Source: Pseudobdellovibrionaceae bacterium | Lineage (GTDB): Bacteria > Bdellovibrionota > Bdellovibrionia > Bdellovibrionales > Bdellovibrionaceae | Assembly (NCBI GenBank): GCA_019637895.1 | Contig: JAHBUU010000005.1 | Span: 1 to 43,982 of the forward strand | Reading direction: 5' to 3' | Length of the DNA: 43,982 nucleotides | In this document: positions 23,183 through 30,792 of the stretch, one piece after another | Layout: each line of letters opens with the position of its first letter | How positions within the stretch are numbered: the first letter of the stretch is position 1 | The notes under the pieces: model-generated | Told to the model about the DNA's origin: nothing | The model's input: only the letters and a program-made list of their open reading frames with translations | Database searches by the model: none | Made by a program: the position numbers and the translations under genes

Positions 23183-23725
23183 ATGTCACGTGTTGGAAAA
23201 GCCCCAGTCATTTTCGACGACAAAGTCCAAGTGACCGTGAGTCCAAAAAATGAAGTGATCATCAAAGGCGCGAAGACGCAGTTGGCGATCCCTATGAAGT
23301 CCGACGTTTCGGCGAAGGTCGACGGTAAAAAAATCGTCCTCGTTCGTAACACTGAAACGAAAGAAGCCCGGTCCCTCCACGGATTGTACCGCGCTTTGAT
23401 CCAGAACGCCGTGACTGGTGTTTCGAAAGGTTTTTCGAAATCTCTCGAGCTCCACGGGGTCGGATATCGTGCAAACGTCGCTGGAAAAAAACTAGAACTG
23501 TCTCTCGGTTTCTCTCACCAAGTGATTTTCGACATTCCTGAAGGAATCGAAATCAAAGTTGAGAAGCAAACCGCGATTCAAATCACTGGCGCAAGCCGTG
23601 AGCTTGTTGGTCAAGTTGCTGCGAAGATTCGCTCGTTCCGTCCACCAGAGCCATACCTTGGCAAAGGTGTTCGTTACACTGGTGAGAAACTCCGCCGTAA
23701 AGCCGGTAAGTCGGCTGGAAAATAA
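23183..23725 (+). CDS. rplF: 50S ribosomal protein L6 (uL6)
   Basis: L6 lies near the sarcin-ricin loop. The 180-aa protein consists of two similar domains and ends with the signature RSFRPPEPYLGKGVRYTGEKLRRKAGKSAGK, which is typical. The central LELHGVGYRANVAGKKLELSLGFSH is also standard. Starts at ATG 23183, 7 nt after rpsH. Confidence 0.98.
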   Translation: MSRVGKAPVIFDDKVQVTVSPKNEVIIKGAKTQLAIPMKSDVSAKVDGKKIVLVRNTETKEARSLHGLYRALIQNAVTGVSKGFSKSLELHGVGYRANVAGKKLELSLGFSHQVIFDIPEGIEIKVEKQTAIQITGASRELVGQVAAKIRSFRPPEPYLGKGVRYTGEKLRRKAGKSAGK

Positions 23726-23737
23726 GGTAGGTGTGAG

Positions 23738-24109
23738 ATGATGAAAGTAAAAATTGGTAAACACACCAGCGCGAGAACAGCGAGCCGCCTCAAAAAGAAG
23801 GTTCGTATCCGCAAGACGATCGCGGGCACTCCAGAGCGCCCACGTCTCTGCGTGTTCCGCAGTAACAAACACATTTACGCTCAGATCATCAATGATGCTC
23901 AAGGGACAACTTTGGCTTCCAGCTGCTCTTTGAAGCTGGGTGAAAAAGTTGCTGGCGTTGAAATGGCAAAGCGAATTGGCCAGGAGATCGCGAAAGCGGC
24001 TGCGGCTAAAAACATCAAGGACGTGGTGTTCGACCGGAACGGTTACATCTACCACGGTCAGGTGAAGGCTTTGGCTGAAAGCGCTCGTGAGAGCGGACTT
24101 AACTTCTAA
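23738..24109 (+). CDS. rplR: 50S ribosomal protein L18 (uL18)
   Basis: L18 with L5 brings 5S rRNA into the 50S subunit. The 123-aa protein shows [39 protein letters not shown] and the C-terminal [31 protein letters not shown] 23738 or the adjacent ATG 23741 may be used. 10 nt before rpsE. Confidence 0.97.
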   Translation: MMKVKIGKHTSARTASRLKKKVRIRKTIAGTPERPRLCVFRSNKHIYAQIINDAQGTTLASSCSLKLGEKVAGVEMAKRIGQEIAKAAAAKNIKDVVFDRNGYIYHGQVKALAESARESGLNF

Positions 24110-24119
24110 GGAGTGATGC

Positions 24120-24569
24120 GTGGATAACGTGAAAGCCCCAGCTGAATTTGAAGAACGGGTCGTCGCCATCAACCGCGTCGCCAAAGTTGTAAAGGGTGGT
24201 CGTCGGTTCTCCTTCGCCGCTCTCGTCGTGATTGGCGATAAAAATGGTCAGATTGGTTTCGGCACCGGTAAAGCTGGTGAAGTTCCAGAGGCCATCGGAA
24301 AAGCCGGTCGCTCCGCTAAGAAAAACTCGATGGCAGTGAGCCTGAAAGAAGCCCGCACAATCCCTCACGAAGTGATCGGAAAGTTCGGAGCAGCTAAGGT
24401 GATCATGCGTCCAGCAGCACCCGGAACGGGTGTGATCGCGGGTGGTGCAGTTCGCGCCGTTCTCGAGAGCGTTGGCGTTAAAGACATCCTTACCAAGTGC
24501 GTGGGAACTCGCAACGCTCACAATGCTGTGCGTGCGACTCTCGACGGCTTGAAACAACTTAAGATGTAA
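24120..24569 (+). CDS. rpsE: 30S ribosomal protein S5 (uS5)
   Basis: S5 lies at the mRNA entry site and influences decoding accuracy. The 149-aa protein has the N-terminal dsRBD-like fold ([33 protein letters not shown]) and the C-terminal domain ([20 protein letters not shown]). It ends at [11 protein letters not shown] and lacks the roughly 18-residue tail found in E. coli S5. GTG 24120 follows aaggagtg. Confidence 0.96.
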   Translation: MDNVKAPAEFEERVVAINRVAKVVKGGRRFSFAALVVIGDKNGQIGFGTGKAGEVPEAIGKAGRSAKKNSMAVSLKEARTIPHEVIGKFGAAKVIMRPAAPGTGVIAGGAVRAVLESVGVKDILTKCVGTRNAHNAVRATLDGLKQLKM

Positions 24570-24581
24570 GGGAGTTGAGCC

Positions 24582-24767
24582 ATGGCAAAATCCTTTAAAT
24601 TGACTCTGAAAAGATCCCTGATTGGTTGCACCCAGTCTCAACGCGACGCAGTTCGTTGCTTGGGCATGGCTCGTCGCCACCAAACAGTCGAAGTAAAAGA
24701 CAACCCGGCCAATCGTGGCCAGATCCTTAAAGTTCAGCACATGCTGAATGTTGAGGTCGTGAGGTAA
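24582..24767 (+). CDS. rpmD: 50S ribosomal protein L30 (uL30)
   Basis: L30 binds domains II and V of 23S rRNA. The 61-aa product shows [38 protein letters not shown] followed by [12 protein letters not shown], as in the family. Starts at ATG 24582 behind agggag; 2 nt before rplO. Confidence 0.96.
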   Translation: MAKSFKLTLKRSLIGCTQSQRDAVRCLGMARRHQTVEVKDNPANRGQILKVQHMLNVEVVR

Positions 24768-24769
24768 TT

Positions 24770-25207
24770 ATGAGCTTGCTTTCTAACCTGAGCCCCGCAG
24801 CGGGCTCCACACACTATCGTAAGCGCGTTGGACGCGGTATCGGCTCTGGTCTCGGCGGCTGGTCCGGTAAGGGTGGTAAAGGTCAAACTCAACGCTCCGG
24901 TGGATCGATCCGCCGTGGTTTCGAGGGTGGTCAAACTCCTTTGCATCGTCGTTTGCCAAAGTTCGGTTTCACGAACGTTGCATTTGCGACAAAGCATGAG
25001 ATCGTTAACCTCGGTCAGCTTGAGAAGCTCAGTGGCGAAGTGAGCCCTGAAACTCTGAAGGCGGCTGGTTTGATCCACGGCACACGCGTGAAAGTTCTCG
25101 GCCAAGGCGAAATCAAAAAAGCTTTGACTGTGAAAGCCCACATGTTCTCGGAATCCGCTAAGAAGGCGATCGAGGCAGCTGGTGGTAAAATCGAGATCCT
25201 GAAGTAA
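24770..25207 (+). CDS. rplO: 50S ribosomal protein L15 (uL15)
   Basis: L15 is a late-assembling 50S protein with a long Gly-rich N-terminal extension. The 145-aa protein shows [24 protein letters not shown], then [15 protein letters not shown]. The C-terminal part has the [22 protein letters not shown] block. Starts at ATG 24770. Followed after 33 nt by secY. Confidence 0.97.
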   Translation: MSLLSNLSPAAGSTHYRKRVGRGIGSGLGGWSGKGGKGQTQRSGGSIRRGFEGGQTPLHRRLPKFGFTNVAFATKHEIVNLGQLEKLSGEVSPETLKAAGLIHGTRVKVLGQGEIKKALTVKAHMFSESAKKAIEAAGGKIEILK

Positions 25208-25240
25208 TTTTTCAAACGGACTTGAGAGGGGATTCGAAAA

Positions 25241-26566
25241 GTGTCAGCCATCGCGAGTATCAGCAGAAATTCGGAACTCAGAAAGCGCATTCTCTTCACA
25301 TTGGCGATGCTTGCCATCTACCGCATCGGCGTTCATGTGCCGACGCCGGGGGTGGATAGCCACGCCGTGCTTTCTTTCTTCCAATCTCAGAGCCGGGGGA
25401 TCTTCGGTCTCTTTGATACCTTTTCCGGTGGCGCCCTCTCGCAATTCAGTATCTTTGCTCTGGGGATCATGCCCTATATCTCTGCATCGATCATTTTCCA
25501 GCTTCTGACTTCGGCCGTTCCTGCCTTGGAACAGCTCAAGAAAGAAGGGGAGCATGGCCGTCGCAAGATCAACCAATACACGCGTTATGCGACTGTGTTG
25601 TTGGCGATCATTCAAGGGTATGGGATCAGCACCTTCCTGATGAACTCTCCAAGTCCAGATGGTCGACCATTGGTCATCTCGCCGACGGTTGGTTTCTTGC
25701 CCTTCCAATTGATGACGATCATCACGCTCACTGCGGGCACATGCTTTATCATGTGGCTGGGTGAACAGATGACTGAGCGAGGTGTCGGAAACGGGACATC
25801 CTTGATCATCTTCGCGGGGATTGCTGCGGCTATTCCTGGTGGCGTCCGTCAACTTTATGAACTGACCGTCAATGGCGAAATGCGTTTCGTCGTCGCAGTT
25901 CTCTTTGTTCTTTTCATGATCGCTGTGATCGCGGGTGTGATCTACATGGAAGTGGCTCAGCGCCGTATTCCTGTGCAGTACTCTCAGCGCTCGCAGACCG
26001 GTCCGCAGGCAATGTCCGCTCCTTCGAGCCACTTGCCGATCAAAATTAACTTCTCCGGTGTGATTCCTCCGATCTTCGCTAGTTCGTTGCTGATGTTTCC
26101 TGCGACGATGGCTCAGTTCGTGGAAACCCCTTGGTTGCGCGCGTTCCAGGATTCGCTCAATCCGAACGGTTCGATCTTCAATATCCTGTTCGTTGGTTTG
26201 ATCGTCTTCTTCTGTTTCTTCTATACAGAGATCGTCTTCAATCCGAACGATGTGGCTGACAACCTGAAAAAATACGGTGGCTTTATCCCTGGCATTCGCG
26301 CGGGAAAAAGCACCGCTGATCACATTCAACGCGTTCTTGATCGCGTGAACGTGCTTGGTTGTATTTATCTCTCTGCGGTTTGCGTTTTGCCTGGAATTTT
26401 GACCTCTCAGTTCAATATCCCTTTCCACTTCGGTGGAACCAGCCTTCTGATCTTGGTCGGTGTTGGCTTGGATACTGCTCAGCAGATCCAGTCCCACATG
26501 ATCACTCAGAAGTATGAAGGGGTCTTGAAGGTCGCTAAAATTCGCAGTCGAAGGGTTGAGTTCTAA
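25241..26566 (+). CDS. secY: Preprotein translocase subunit SecY
   Basis: SecY is the channel of the Sec system. The 441-aa protein has ten predicted spans. Recognisable blocks are [13 protein letters not shown], the [19 protein letters not shown] plug-side segment, the [14 protein letters not shown]-like motif ([20 protein letters not shown]), [17 protein letters not shown], and the C-terminal [11 protein letters not shown]-like end ([12 protein letters not shown]). GTG 25241 is used. Its last base is the first of the adk start (TAATG), so translation is coupled. Confidence 0.98.
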   Translation: MSAIASISRNSELRKRILFTLAMLAIYRIGVHVPTPGVDSHAVLSFFQSQSRGIFGLFDTFSGGALSQFSIFALGIMPYISASIIFQLLTSAVPALEQLKKEGEHGRRKINQYTRYATVLLAIIQGYGISTFLMNSPSPDGRPLVISPTVGFLPFQLMTIITLTAGTCFIMWLGEQMTERGVGNGTSLIIFAGIAAAIPGGVRQLYELTVNGEMRFVVAVLFVLFMIAVIAGVIYMEVAQRRIPVQYSQRSQTGPQAMSAPSSHLPIKINFSGVIPPIFASSLLMFPATMAQFVETPWLRAFQDSLNPNGSIFNILFVGLIVFFCFFYTEIVFNPNDVADNLKKYGGFIPGIRAGKSTADHIQRVLDRVNVLGCIYLSAVCVLPGILTSQFNIPFHFGGTSLLILVGVGLDTAQQIQSHMITQKYEGVLKVAKIRSRRVEF

Positions 26567-27201
26567 TGAATGTGATCCTCTTCGGCGCGCCGGGGGCGGG
26601 CAAAGGGACTCAATCGAGTCTGATGATCGAGCGCTTGGGAATGAAGCAGATCTCTACCGGGGATCTCTTCAGGGCGGCGATCAAAAATCAGACCGATCTT
26701 GGGAAAAAAGCCCAAGAGTACATGGACAAAGGACAACTGGTTCCTGACTCCATCGTGATTGGAATGGTTGAAGAGGTCTTGAAGGGTGAGACCAAGGAAT
26801 TCATCCTTGATGGTTTTCCGCGGACAGTGGCCCAGGCCCAAGCTCTTGATGAGCTTTTACGGAAACTCGGTCTTTCGGTTGGAAAGGCCATTTTTCTCGA
26901 AGTTCCGATGGAGATCCTGATGGATCGCCTGACGGGACGACGAGTCTGTAAGTCGTGTGGTGCGGTGTATCACGTGACGAGCAAGCCCCCCAAGATGGCT
27001 GGGGTTTGTGACCTCTGCGGAGGCGAAGTTTATCAACGGAATGATGATAAGGCTGAGGTCATTGGAACTCGCCTGAAGACGTATGAAGAATTTACTAGCC
27101 CCTTAAAGAGTTTCTATAAGGACGCTGGAAAATATGTGGAAGTGGACGGGGACAGAGCAACGGAAAGCGTTTATAAGGACATCGAAAGAATAGTTCTTTA
27201 A
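26566..27201 (+). CDS. adk: Adenylate kinase
   Basis: Converts AMP and ATP to two ADP. The 211-aa protein has the P-loop [10 protein letters not shown] (residues 7-16), the AMP site with STGDLFR and DGFPRT, and a LID domain carrying four cysteines (C128, C131, C148, C151). The four-Cys LID marks the zinc-binding form, common in Gram-positives and present in a minority of Gram-negatives. Starts at ATG 26566, overlapping the secY stop. The map and infA genes that often follow adk are not here. Confidence 0.97.
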   Translation: MNVILFGAPGAGKGTQSSLMIERLGMKQISTGDLFRAAIKNQTDLGKKAQEYMDKGQLVPDSIVIGMVEEVLKGETKEFILDGFPRTVAQAQALDELLRKLGLSVGKAIFLEVPMEILMDRLTGRRVCKSCGAVYHVTSKPPKMAGVCDLCGGEVYQRNDDKAEVIGTRLKTYEEFTSPLKSFYKDAGKYVEVDGDRATESVYKDIERIVL

Positions 27202-27211
27202 GGCGTAAAAA

Positions 27212-27240
27212 AAATGTTGATTTACTAGACTTCAACATTT
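27212..27240 (+). terminator. Hairpin between adk and rpmJ
   Basis: A perfect 9-bp stem AAATGTTGA/TCAACATTT has an 11-nt loop and lies 10 nt after the adk stop. It is AT-rich, and no T-run follows (cccggtg), so intrinsic termination is unlikely. It may mark an attenuator or processing point inside the operon. The rest of 27202-27324 shows nothing else. Confidence 0.35.
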
Positions 27241-27324
27241 CCCGGTGTTACGTTTCCGGACCGCATTTGTTTTTTGGGTAGAACGGCAAAATTCGTGCAC
27301 ACAAACGCACGATAGGTTGGGATT

Positions 27325-27438
27325 ATGAAAGTCAGACCTTCAGTCAAAAAGATTTGCAACAAGTGCAAAGTGATCAAGCGGAAAGGTGTTATCCGCGTGA
27401 TCTGTGAAAACTCTAAACACAAGCAAAGGCAGGGTTGA
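27325..27438 (+). CDS. rpmJ: 50S ribosomal protein L36 (bL36)
   Basis: L36 is a small zinc-ribbon protein of the 50S subunit. The 37-residue product begins [21 protein letters not shown] and has the zinc ligands C11, C14, C27 and H32 of the metal-binding form. The start is ATG 27325 behind ggttggga. It is followed after 3 nt by rpsM, which is the normal order. Confidence 0.95.
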   Translation: MKVRPSVKKICNKCKVIKRKGVIRVICENSKHKQRQG

Positions 27439-27441
27439 TCA

Positions 27442-27816
27442 ATGGCTCGTCTTCTTGGTGTCGACCTTCCTCGCAATAAGAGAGTTGGAATCGCACTCAC
27501 ATACATCTATGGAATCGGGCCAACCCGTTCGAAGAAGATCTGCGAGATCGCTAAGATCCCTGCACAACTTCGCACTGACGCTTTGACCGACGAACAGATT
27601 GCGGCCATGCGTGCTTATATCGAGACCAACTACAAGGTAGAGGGTGACCTCCGCCGTGAGACTGGTGGTTCGATCAAGCGCTTGATGGATCTCAACTGCT
27701 ATCGTGGACTTCGCCACAGAAAAGGTCTTCCGGTTCGTGGACAACGGACTCGTTCGAATGCTCGAACACGTAAGGGCCCACGTAAGACAGTAGCGAACAA
27801 GAAAAAAGCCGTCTAA
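27442..27816 (+). CDS. rpsM: 30S ribosomal protein S13 (uS13)
   Basis: S13 is in the 30S head and contacts P-site tRNA and the L5 bridge. The 124-aa protein has [25 protein letters not shown], the central [12 protein letters not shown] and the basic tail ([29 protein letters not shown]). Starts at ATG 27442. Confidence 0.98.
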   Translation: MARLLGVDLPRNKRVGIALTYIYGIGPTRSKKICEIAKIPAQLRTDALTDEQIAAMRAYIETNYKVEGDLRRETGGSIKRLMDLNCYRGLRHRKGLPVRGQRTRSNARTRKGPRKTVANKKKAV

Positions 27817-27830
27817 TCGGAGCTGAATAA

Positions 27831-28217
27831 ATGAGCGCGGAAAAAACGACGAAAAGAAAAGTTAAGCGCAATGTTCCTCAGGGACAGTGCTACATCAACG
27901 CTAATTTCGGGAACGTCATCGTCACGATGACTGACCCGACTGGCAATACCGTTGCTTGGTCCTCTGCGGGCCACCTTGGCTTCAAAGGCTCTCGTAAGGG
28001 AACTCCGTTCGCGGCTCAGGTCGCAGCGGAAGACGCCGCTAAGAAAGCCATGGATGCCGGAATGAAGGCGATCGACGTCTACCTGAAAGGCCCTGGCGCC
28101 GGACGGGAACCTGCGATCCGTGCTTTGGCAGCGACTGGTCTGCGAATTCTCTCTCTGAAGGATATCACGCCCGTTCCACACAACGGCTGCCGTCCTCCAA
28201 AACGTCGTCGTATCTAA
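27831..28217 (+). CDS. rpsK: 30S ribosomal protein S11 (uS11)
   Basis: S11 lies on the platform near the Shine-Dalgarno site. The 128-aa protein shows [22 protein letters not shown], the [19 protein letters not shown] segment and the C-terminal [18 protein letters not shown]. The normal NNTIVT stretch reads GNVIVT here. Starts at ATG 27831. A terminator-like hairpin, not rpsD, follows. Confidence 0.98.
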   Translation: MSAEKTTKRKVKRNVPQGQCYINANFGNVIVTMTDPTGNTVAWSSAGHLGFKGSRKGTPFAAQVAAEDAAKKAMDAGMKAIDVYLKGPGAGREPAIRALAATGLRILSLKDITPVPHNGCRPPKRRRI

Positions 28218-28225
28218 CGACGATG

Positions 28226-28255
28226 GCGACCCTTTCGAGGGTCGCTGGTTTTTTT
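28226..28255 (+). terminator. Terminator or attenuator between rpsK and rpoA
   Basis: A perfect 8-bp stem GCGACCCT/AGGGTCGC around a TTCG loop is followed by tgg and seven Ts (28249-28255). This looks like an efficient intrinsic terminator, yet rpoA and rplQ follow with no clear new promoter. Either read-through or antitermination is needed, or I have missed a promoter in the 46 nt before rpoA. Confidence 0.85.
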
Positions 28256-28301
28256 GGGAAGAGAACTTTGAACTTTTTTGATAAATAAGCCGGGGGGATG
28301 A

Positions 28302-29330
28302 ATGCAGCAGCATTACTACAAATTCTGGAGAGAGATGATCAAGCCGAAAGGCTACGAGATCGAGAAAGAGTCTCTCCGTGAAGAATACGGAAAGTTCCTC
28401 GTTCGTCCGCTGGAGCGTGGCTACGGCGTGACCCTTGGAAACTCCCTCCGTCGTATCCTTTTGAGCTCCATGATGGGTTCCGCTGCGACTGCAGTGAAAT
28501 TCGAAGGCGTTCTCCATGAGTTCACGACGATCCCTGACGTTCTCGAGGACGTAACGGACATTATCCTGAACTTGAAAGAAGTCCGTTTCCGCCAATTCAG
28601 CGCGGAGCCTGTGACTTTGAAAATCAACAAAAAAGGTCCTGGAAAAGTCACTGCCGCTGACATCCAAGTGACTAGCAACATCGAAGTTCTGAACCCAGAG
28701 CAGCACATTGCGACTCTTGGTGCGAATGCGAACTTCAATGCTGAACTCATCGTCAGCTTCGGTCGCGGATACGTTCCGACTGAATTGCGCGAAGAAGAGC
28801 TTCCAGTTGGCTTCATCGGTATCGACGCTCTTTACAGCCCGATCCGTAAAGTGAACTACTCGGTTTCCAACGCTCGTGTTGGTCAACGCACGGACTACGA
28901 TGCTTTGACCCTCGAAGTTTGGACCGATGGCTCTTTGAAGCCTGAAGAGTCTGTGGCTCTCGCTTCCAAGATCATGAAAGAGCAGCTTCAAATCTTCTTG
29001 AACTTCGACGAGGCGATGGAGCCAGCCGAAGAGAAAAAAGACAGCTCGAGCCCGAAACTCAACGAGAACCTGTTCCGCTCTGTGGACGATCTCGAGTTGT
29101 CGGTTCGTTCTGCGAACTGCTTGAAGAACGCCAACATCCGTTACATCGGTGAGCTGGTTGTTCGCTCGGAAGCAGAAATGTTGAAAACGAAAAACTTCGG
29201 CCGCAAATCCCTCAACGAGATCAAAGAGATCTTGGCAGAAATGGGCCTGAGTCTTGGAATGAAAGTAGAAGGTTGGCCGCCAGTGGGTTGGGATCCGAAC
29301 ATCCCTCCTCAGAAACGCGAACAACAGTAA
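28302..29330 (+). CDS. rpoA: DNA-directed RNA polymerase subunit alpha
   Basis: Alpha dimerises to scaffold polymerase assembly, and its C-terminal domain contacts UP elements and activators. The 342-aa protein has the N-terminal domain ([34 protein letters not shown]-like region), a linker rich in Glu/Lys/Ser (about 240-258) and the C-terminal domain ([34 protein letters not shown]). Starts at ATG 28302; a second ATG at 28335 is less likely, because the leading [14 protein letters not shown] sequence is found in related alphas. Confidence 0.98.
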   Translation: MQQHYYKFWREMIKPKGYEIEKESLREEYGKFLVRPLERGYGVTLGNSLRRILLSSMMGSAATAVKFEGVLHEFTTIPDVLEDVTDIILNLKEVRFRQFSAEPVTLKINKKGPGKVTAADIQVTSNIEVLNPEQHIATLGANANFNAELIVSFGRGYVPTELREEELPVGFIGIDALYSPIRKVNYSVSNARVGQRTDYDALTLEVWTDGSLKPEESVALASKIMKEQLQIFLNFDEAMEPAEEKKDSSSPKLNENLFRSVDDLELSVRSANCLKNANIRYIGELVVRSEAEMLKTKNFGRKSLNEIKEILAEMGLSLGMKVEGWPPVGWDPNIPPQKREQQ

Positions 29331-29347
29331 AGAGCTGGAGTTAGAAA

Positions 29348-29878
29348 ATGGCATCTCATCGCCGTCGTACACGTACTTTTTCCCGCGCGAGCAAGCCTCG
29401 TCGCGCTCTCTTGCGGGGTCTGATGACCTCCCTCATCGAACACGGTCGTATCAAAACGACTGTTGAGCGTGCGAAAGAAACTCGCCGCCACGTTGAGAAA
29501 GCGATCACTTTGGGTAAGAAAGGGGACCTCTCGGCAACTCGCCTTTTGATGTCTCGTCTCCCGAACAAAGACGCTGTGAAGTCGATCATGACTGACTTGG
29601 CAGTTCGCTTTAAGAGCCGTCCAGGTGGCTACACTCGCATTATCAAAATCGGACGTCGTCCGGGCGATACTGCTGAGATGGCTTTCCTCGAGTTCGTTGA
29701 CCATAACTGGGACGAAAGCAAAGCTCCTAAAAAGGAAGCTGCTGCGGACAAAAAAGAAGCTAAACCAGCAAAGAAAGCTGCCGCTAAAACCAAAAAAGCA
29801 GCTTCTTCCGTTGTCGCAGCTAAGAAAAAGTCTGCTAAAAAGATCCAAAAGAAATCTCGCGCGGCAGCTCGCGCTTAA
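29348..29878 (+). CDS. rplQ: 50S ribosomal protein L17 with basic tail (bL17)
   Basis: L17 lies near the tunnel exit. Residues 1 to about 120 are a standard L17 (HRRRTRTFSRASKPRRALLRG, then GGYTRIIKIGRRPGDTAEMA, FLEFVD). Residues 124-176 form an extra tail made almost only of Ala and Lys, with a few Ser, resembling a histone H1-like tail. Usual L17 is about 115-130 aa. Last ribosomal gene of the block, followed by a strong terminator. Confidence 0.97.
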   Translation: MASHRRRTRTFSRASKPRRALLRGLMTSLIEHGRIKTTVERAKETRRHVEKAITLGKKGDLSATRLLMSRLPNKDAVKSIMTDLAVRFKSRPGGYTRIIKIGRRPGDTAEMAFLEFVDHNWDESKAPKKEAAADKKEAKPAKKAAAKTKKAASSVVAAKKKSAKKIQKKSRAAARA

Positions 29879-29906
29879 TTTCCGGGGAGCTTTTCAAGAA
29901 TTCTCA

Positions 29907-29945
29907 AAAAGGCCTAGGGTGAAAACCCTGGGCCTTTTGTTTTTT
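29907..29945 (+). terminator. Rho-independent terminator after rplQ
   Basis: Stem of 13 pairs (29907-29919 with 29926-29938, one G-T) with loop TGAAAA, then G and six Ts. Ends the alpha operon. Confidence 0.95.
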
Positions 29946-30002
29946 GTTGGCTCGGGGGCCGTCTCTCAATAAGTTGAAGGGGTCTTTCTAAAGGAGGCCT
30001 CT

Positions 30003-30632
30003 TTGAACGCTCATCTTAAGGCCCTAGGGGCCGTTGCTTTGGTTTTAATCGTGGCAGCCCTTGGATGGTTCGGCTGGAACTCTCAGCAGCCCCAGAAGGC
30101 CTCTCCGGCCGCGACACGCGGGCTAGAGAGCCTGCCTCAATTCAAAGTCGAAAACTTGGCTGGCAAGGTGGTCTCTTCCGAGGACTATGCTGGTCGGGTC
30201 GTGATTGTGAATTTCTGGGCATCCTGGTGCGGTCCCTGTGTCGAGGAGATCCCGTCCTTCGTCCGGTTGAAGGAGACCCTTGGAAACGACATTCAGATTC
30301 TGGCCATTTCGAACGACAATACCCGCGAGGATATCGACATCTTTTTGAAGTCCTTCCCTCAGTTCAAAGGGCCGGGCATCGAGATCGTCCACGATATTCC
30401 GAAAGACTTTCCTCTGACCAAGATGTTCGGTGTTTACCGCTTGCCGGAGTCCTTTGTTTTCACCAAATCGGGGCGGATGATCCGAAAAGTCGTCGGAACG
30501 ATCGATTGGGCCTCTCCTGATGCCGTAGACTTCTTGAAAACGTTGATCGCGCAAGAGGCTGAGCCAGCCGTCACGCCGGGAGCGGCGGACGTTGGAAGGC
30601 CGGGGGAAGCCGGTGCAGAGTCGTCTCACTAA
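30003..30632 (+). CDS. Membrane-anchored TlpA/ResA-like thioredoxin
   Basis: Predicted periplasmic thiol-disulfide reductase. The 209-aa protein has a single N-terminal membrane anchor (about residues 7-25), a linker, then a thioredoxin fold with WCGPC (C76, C79) in the TlpA/ResA-type setting VIVNFWASWCGPCVEEIPSF. The cis-proline loop is probably YRLPESFVF. The final 25 residues (PAVTPGAADVGRPGEAG) are low-complexity. The start is TTG 30003, fixed by AAAGGAGG 5 nt upstream. It lies between two strong terminators, so it is its own unit. Family members reduce cytochrome c apoprotein or periplasmic proteins; the actual partner is unknown. Confidence 0.9.
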   Translation: MNAHLKALGAVALVLIVAALGWFGWNSQQPQKASPAATRGLESLPQFKVENLAGKVVSSEDYAGRVVIVNFWASWCGPCVEEIPSFVRLKETLGNDIQILAISNDNTREDIDIFLKSFPQFKGPGIEIVHDIPKDFPLTKMFGVYRLPESFVFTKSGRMIRKVVGTIDWASPDAVDFLKTLIAQEAEPAVTPGAADVGRPGEAGAESSH

Positions 30633-30656
30633 GCGGCATGCGTTCATCGCTTGAAA

Positions 30657-30690
30657 AAGAAAAGGCTCCTTGCGGAGCCTTTTCTTTTTT
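30657..30690 (+). terminator. Bidirectional terminator between convergent units
   Basis: A stem of 13 or more pairs built on AGAAAAGGCTCC/GGAGCCTTTTCT with loop TTGC is flanked by A-runs on one side and six Ts on the other. It can end the plus-strand thioredoxin unit and the minus-strand operon that stops at 30793. The intervening 30691-30792 carries no gene. Confidence 0.92.
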
Positions 30691-30792
30691 GAAGATCGTT
30701 TTGCTTTTTGAGCGGGCTTGGAGATCAAGACCACTTGCCGGGATGAGCGGCCGGAGGATCTGTCCCACGCTGCTTCGCCGGATTTGCGGCTT

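Noticed and set aside
28256-28301. A promoter directly before rpoA (gataaa near 28280)
   Set aside because: No acceptable -35 at 16-18 nt upstream.
27813-29372. A 519-codon open frame antisense to rpsK-rpoA
   Set aside because: Covers two certain genes and a terminator; its sequence has no known features.
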